Shown here: piece by piece, positions 4,972-5,505 of the stretch | Numbering within the stretch: the stretch's first letter is position 1 | Layout of the letters: each line of letters opens with the position of its first letter | Assembly: GCA_947505055.1 (NCBI GenBank) | Contig: CANNLO010000330.1 | Coordinates: 1-5,505, forward strand | Length of the DNA: 5,505 nt | Direction of reading: 5' to 3' | DNA from: Methylococcaceae bacterium | GTDB lineage: Bacteria > Pseudomonadota > Gammaproteobacteria > Methylococcales > Methylomonadaceae | Translations under genes and position numbers: made by a program | Notes under the pieces: model-generated | What the model was told of the DNA's origin: nothing | What the model saw: the letters and a program-made list of their open reading frames with translations, nothing else | The model's database searches: none

Positions 4972-5505
4972 ATGGATAAATCTCAAAAAATCCGACAACA
5001 AATTGCTCAGCTTGTTGATGAGTATTCGGCTATTAAGTACATACCCAAGGTATTCGAGCCAGGCGCAACGGTCATCCCTCCATCAGGCAAGGTGTTGGAT
5101 GGCGACGAACTAAAAGCCATGGTAGAGGCTTCCTTAGATGGCTGGTTGACTACTGGCCGTTTTAATGAAGCCTTTGAGAAGAAGCTGGCTAATTATTTGG
5201 GTGTGCGTTTCTTACTCACAACGAATTCTGGTTCATCTGCAAACCTCCTTGCCTTTTCAGCATTAACCTCTGATAAGTTAGGCGATCGAGCAATCAAACC
5301 TGGCGATGAAGTCATTGGGGTTGCAGCTGGCTTCCCAACAACGGTGAATCCTATCCTGCAGTTTGGCGCCGTGCCGGTATTTGTCGATATTGAAATGGCT
5401 ACACACAATATTGATGTCGCCAAGATTGAAGCAGCCATTAGTCCTAAAACAAAAGCCGTTATGCTTGCCCATTCACTGGGCAATCCTTTTAATATTAAAG
5501 CGGTG
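4972..5505 (+). CDS. rfbH: CDP-4-dehydro-6-deoxyglucose 3-dehydrase (E1), N-terminal part (3' end outside window)
   Basis: The first 178 residues of a protein that is about 437 aa in Salmonella. RfbH/DdhC/AscC is a cytoplasmic PMP-dependent, [2Fe-2S]-containing enzyme of the DegT/DnrJ/EryC1 fold. With a reductase partner (E3, DdhD/RfbI) it removes the C-3 hydroxyl of CDP-4-keto-6-deoxyglucose, making the precursor for the reductase gene upstream. The visible part matches the family closely: IPPSGKV at 35-41, ASLDGWLTTGRFNEAFEKKL at 53-72, NSGSSANLLA at 85-94, IKPGDEVIGVAAGFPTTVNP at 108-127, PVFVDI at 135-140, and LAHSLGNPFN at 165-174. The His that replaces the usual PLP-binding Lys and the Fe-S cysteines lie beyond the window. 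ATG 4972 is preceded by AGGAA 7 nt upstream. It follows a 149-nt gap and is clearly richer in GC (34 of 60 bases in 5041-5100) than the genes before it. Confidence 0.95.
   Translation, partial: MDKSQKIRQQIAQLVDEYSAIKYIPKVFEPGATVIPPSGKVLDGDELKAMVEASLDGWLTTGRFNEAFEKKLANYLGVRFLLTTNSGSSANLLAFSALTSDKLGDRAIKPGDEVIGVAAGFPTTVNPILQFGAVPVFVDIEMATHNIDVAKIEAAISPKTKAVMLAHSLGNPFNIKAV

Noticed and set aside
5193..5483. Two - strand frames opposite rfbH (5193-5483 and 5278-5472)
   Set aside because: rfbH matches its family along this entire stretch; the antisense frames are by-products of its composition.
1..5505. tRNA, rRNA, CRISPR arrays, insertion sequences, attachment sites
   Set aside because: No cloverleaf-like stretches, spaced repeats, transposase motifs or terminal inverted repeats were seen; nearly all of the window is covered by sugar-biosynthesis genes.

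Overview
This window lies inside a lipopolysaccharide O-antigen (or related surface polysaccharide) cluster of a Gram-negative bacterium, most likely a gamma- or betaproteobacterium. All genes are on the + strand. The flanking genes belong to the CDP-3,6-dideoxyhexose pathway known from Salmonella and Yersinia (ddh/rfb genes). Neither the species nor the chromosome or plasmid location can be read from the window.

Layout: (1) the 3' end of a CDP-glucose 4,6-dehydratase gene (rfbG/ddhB); (2) a short-chain reductase of the CDP-paratose/CDP-abequose synthase family; (3) a very clear CDP-paratose 2-epimerase (tyv/rfbE); (4) a short DPM1-like family 2 glycosyltransferase; (5) a small GtrA-family membrane protein; (6) a polytopic GT87-like (GT-C) membrane glycosyltransferase; (7) a 149-nt intergenic gap with two hairpins; (8) the 5' end of rfbH/ddhC, the PLP/Fe-S dehydrase for C-3 deoxygenation. 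Genes 1 to 6 are packed with overlaps or short gaps (up to about 54 nt), so they look like one transcription unit. rfbH is set apart and has its own good ribosome binding site.

How they fit together: DdhB makes CDP-4-keto-6-deoxyglucose. DdhC, with a reductase partner not in this window, removes the C-3 hydroxyl. The reductase then gives CDP-paratose (or abequose), and the epimerase converts CDP-paratose to CDP-tyvelose. The next three genes resemble the three-part Gtr system (GtrB-like polyprenyl-phosphate glycosyltransferase, GtrA-like flippase, GT-C periplasmic transferase). My main hypothesis is that the dideoxyhexose is loaded onto undecaprenyl phosphate, flipped, and attached to the polysaccharide in the periplasm. 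The classical route instead transfers it directly from the CDP-sugar in the cytoplasm.

Base composition changes across the window. Hand-counted 60-nt blocks give 50% GC in rfbG (121-180) and 57% and 55% in rfbH (5041-5100, 5281-5340). Blocks in the middle genes give 40% (661-720), 33% (3241-3300), 15% (3361-3420) and 35% (4321-4380). The middle genes therefore look like an exchangeable serotype cassette between conserved ddhB and ddhC.
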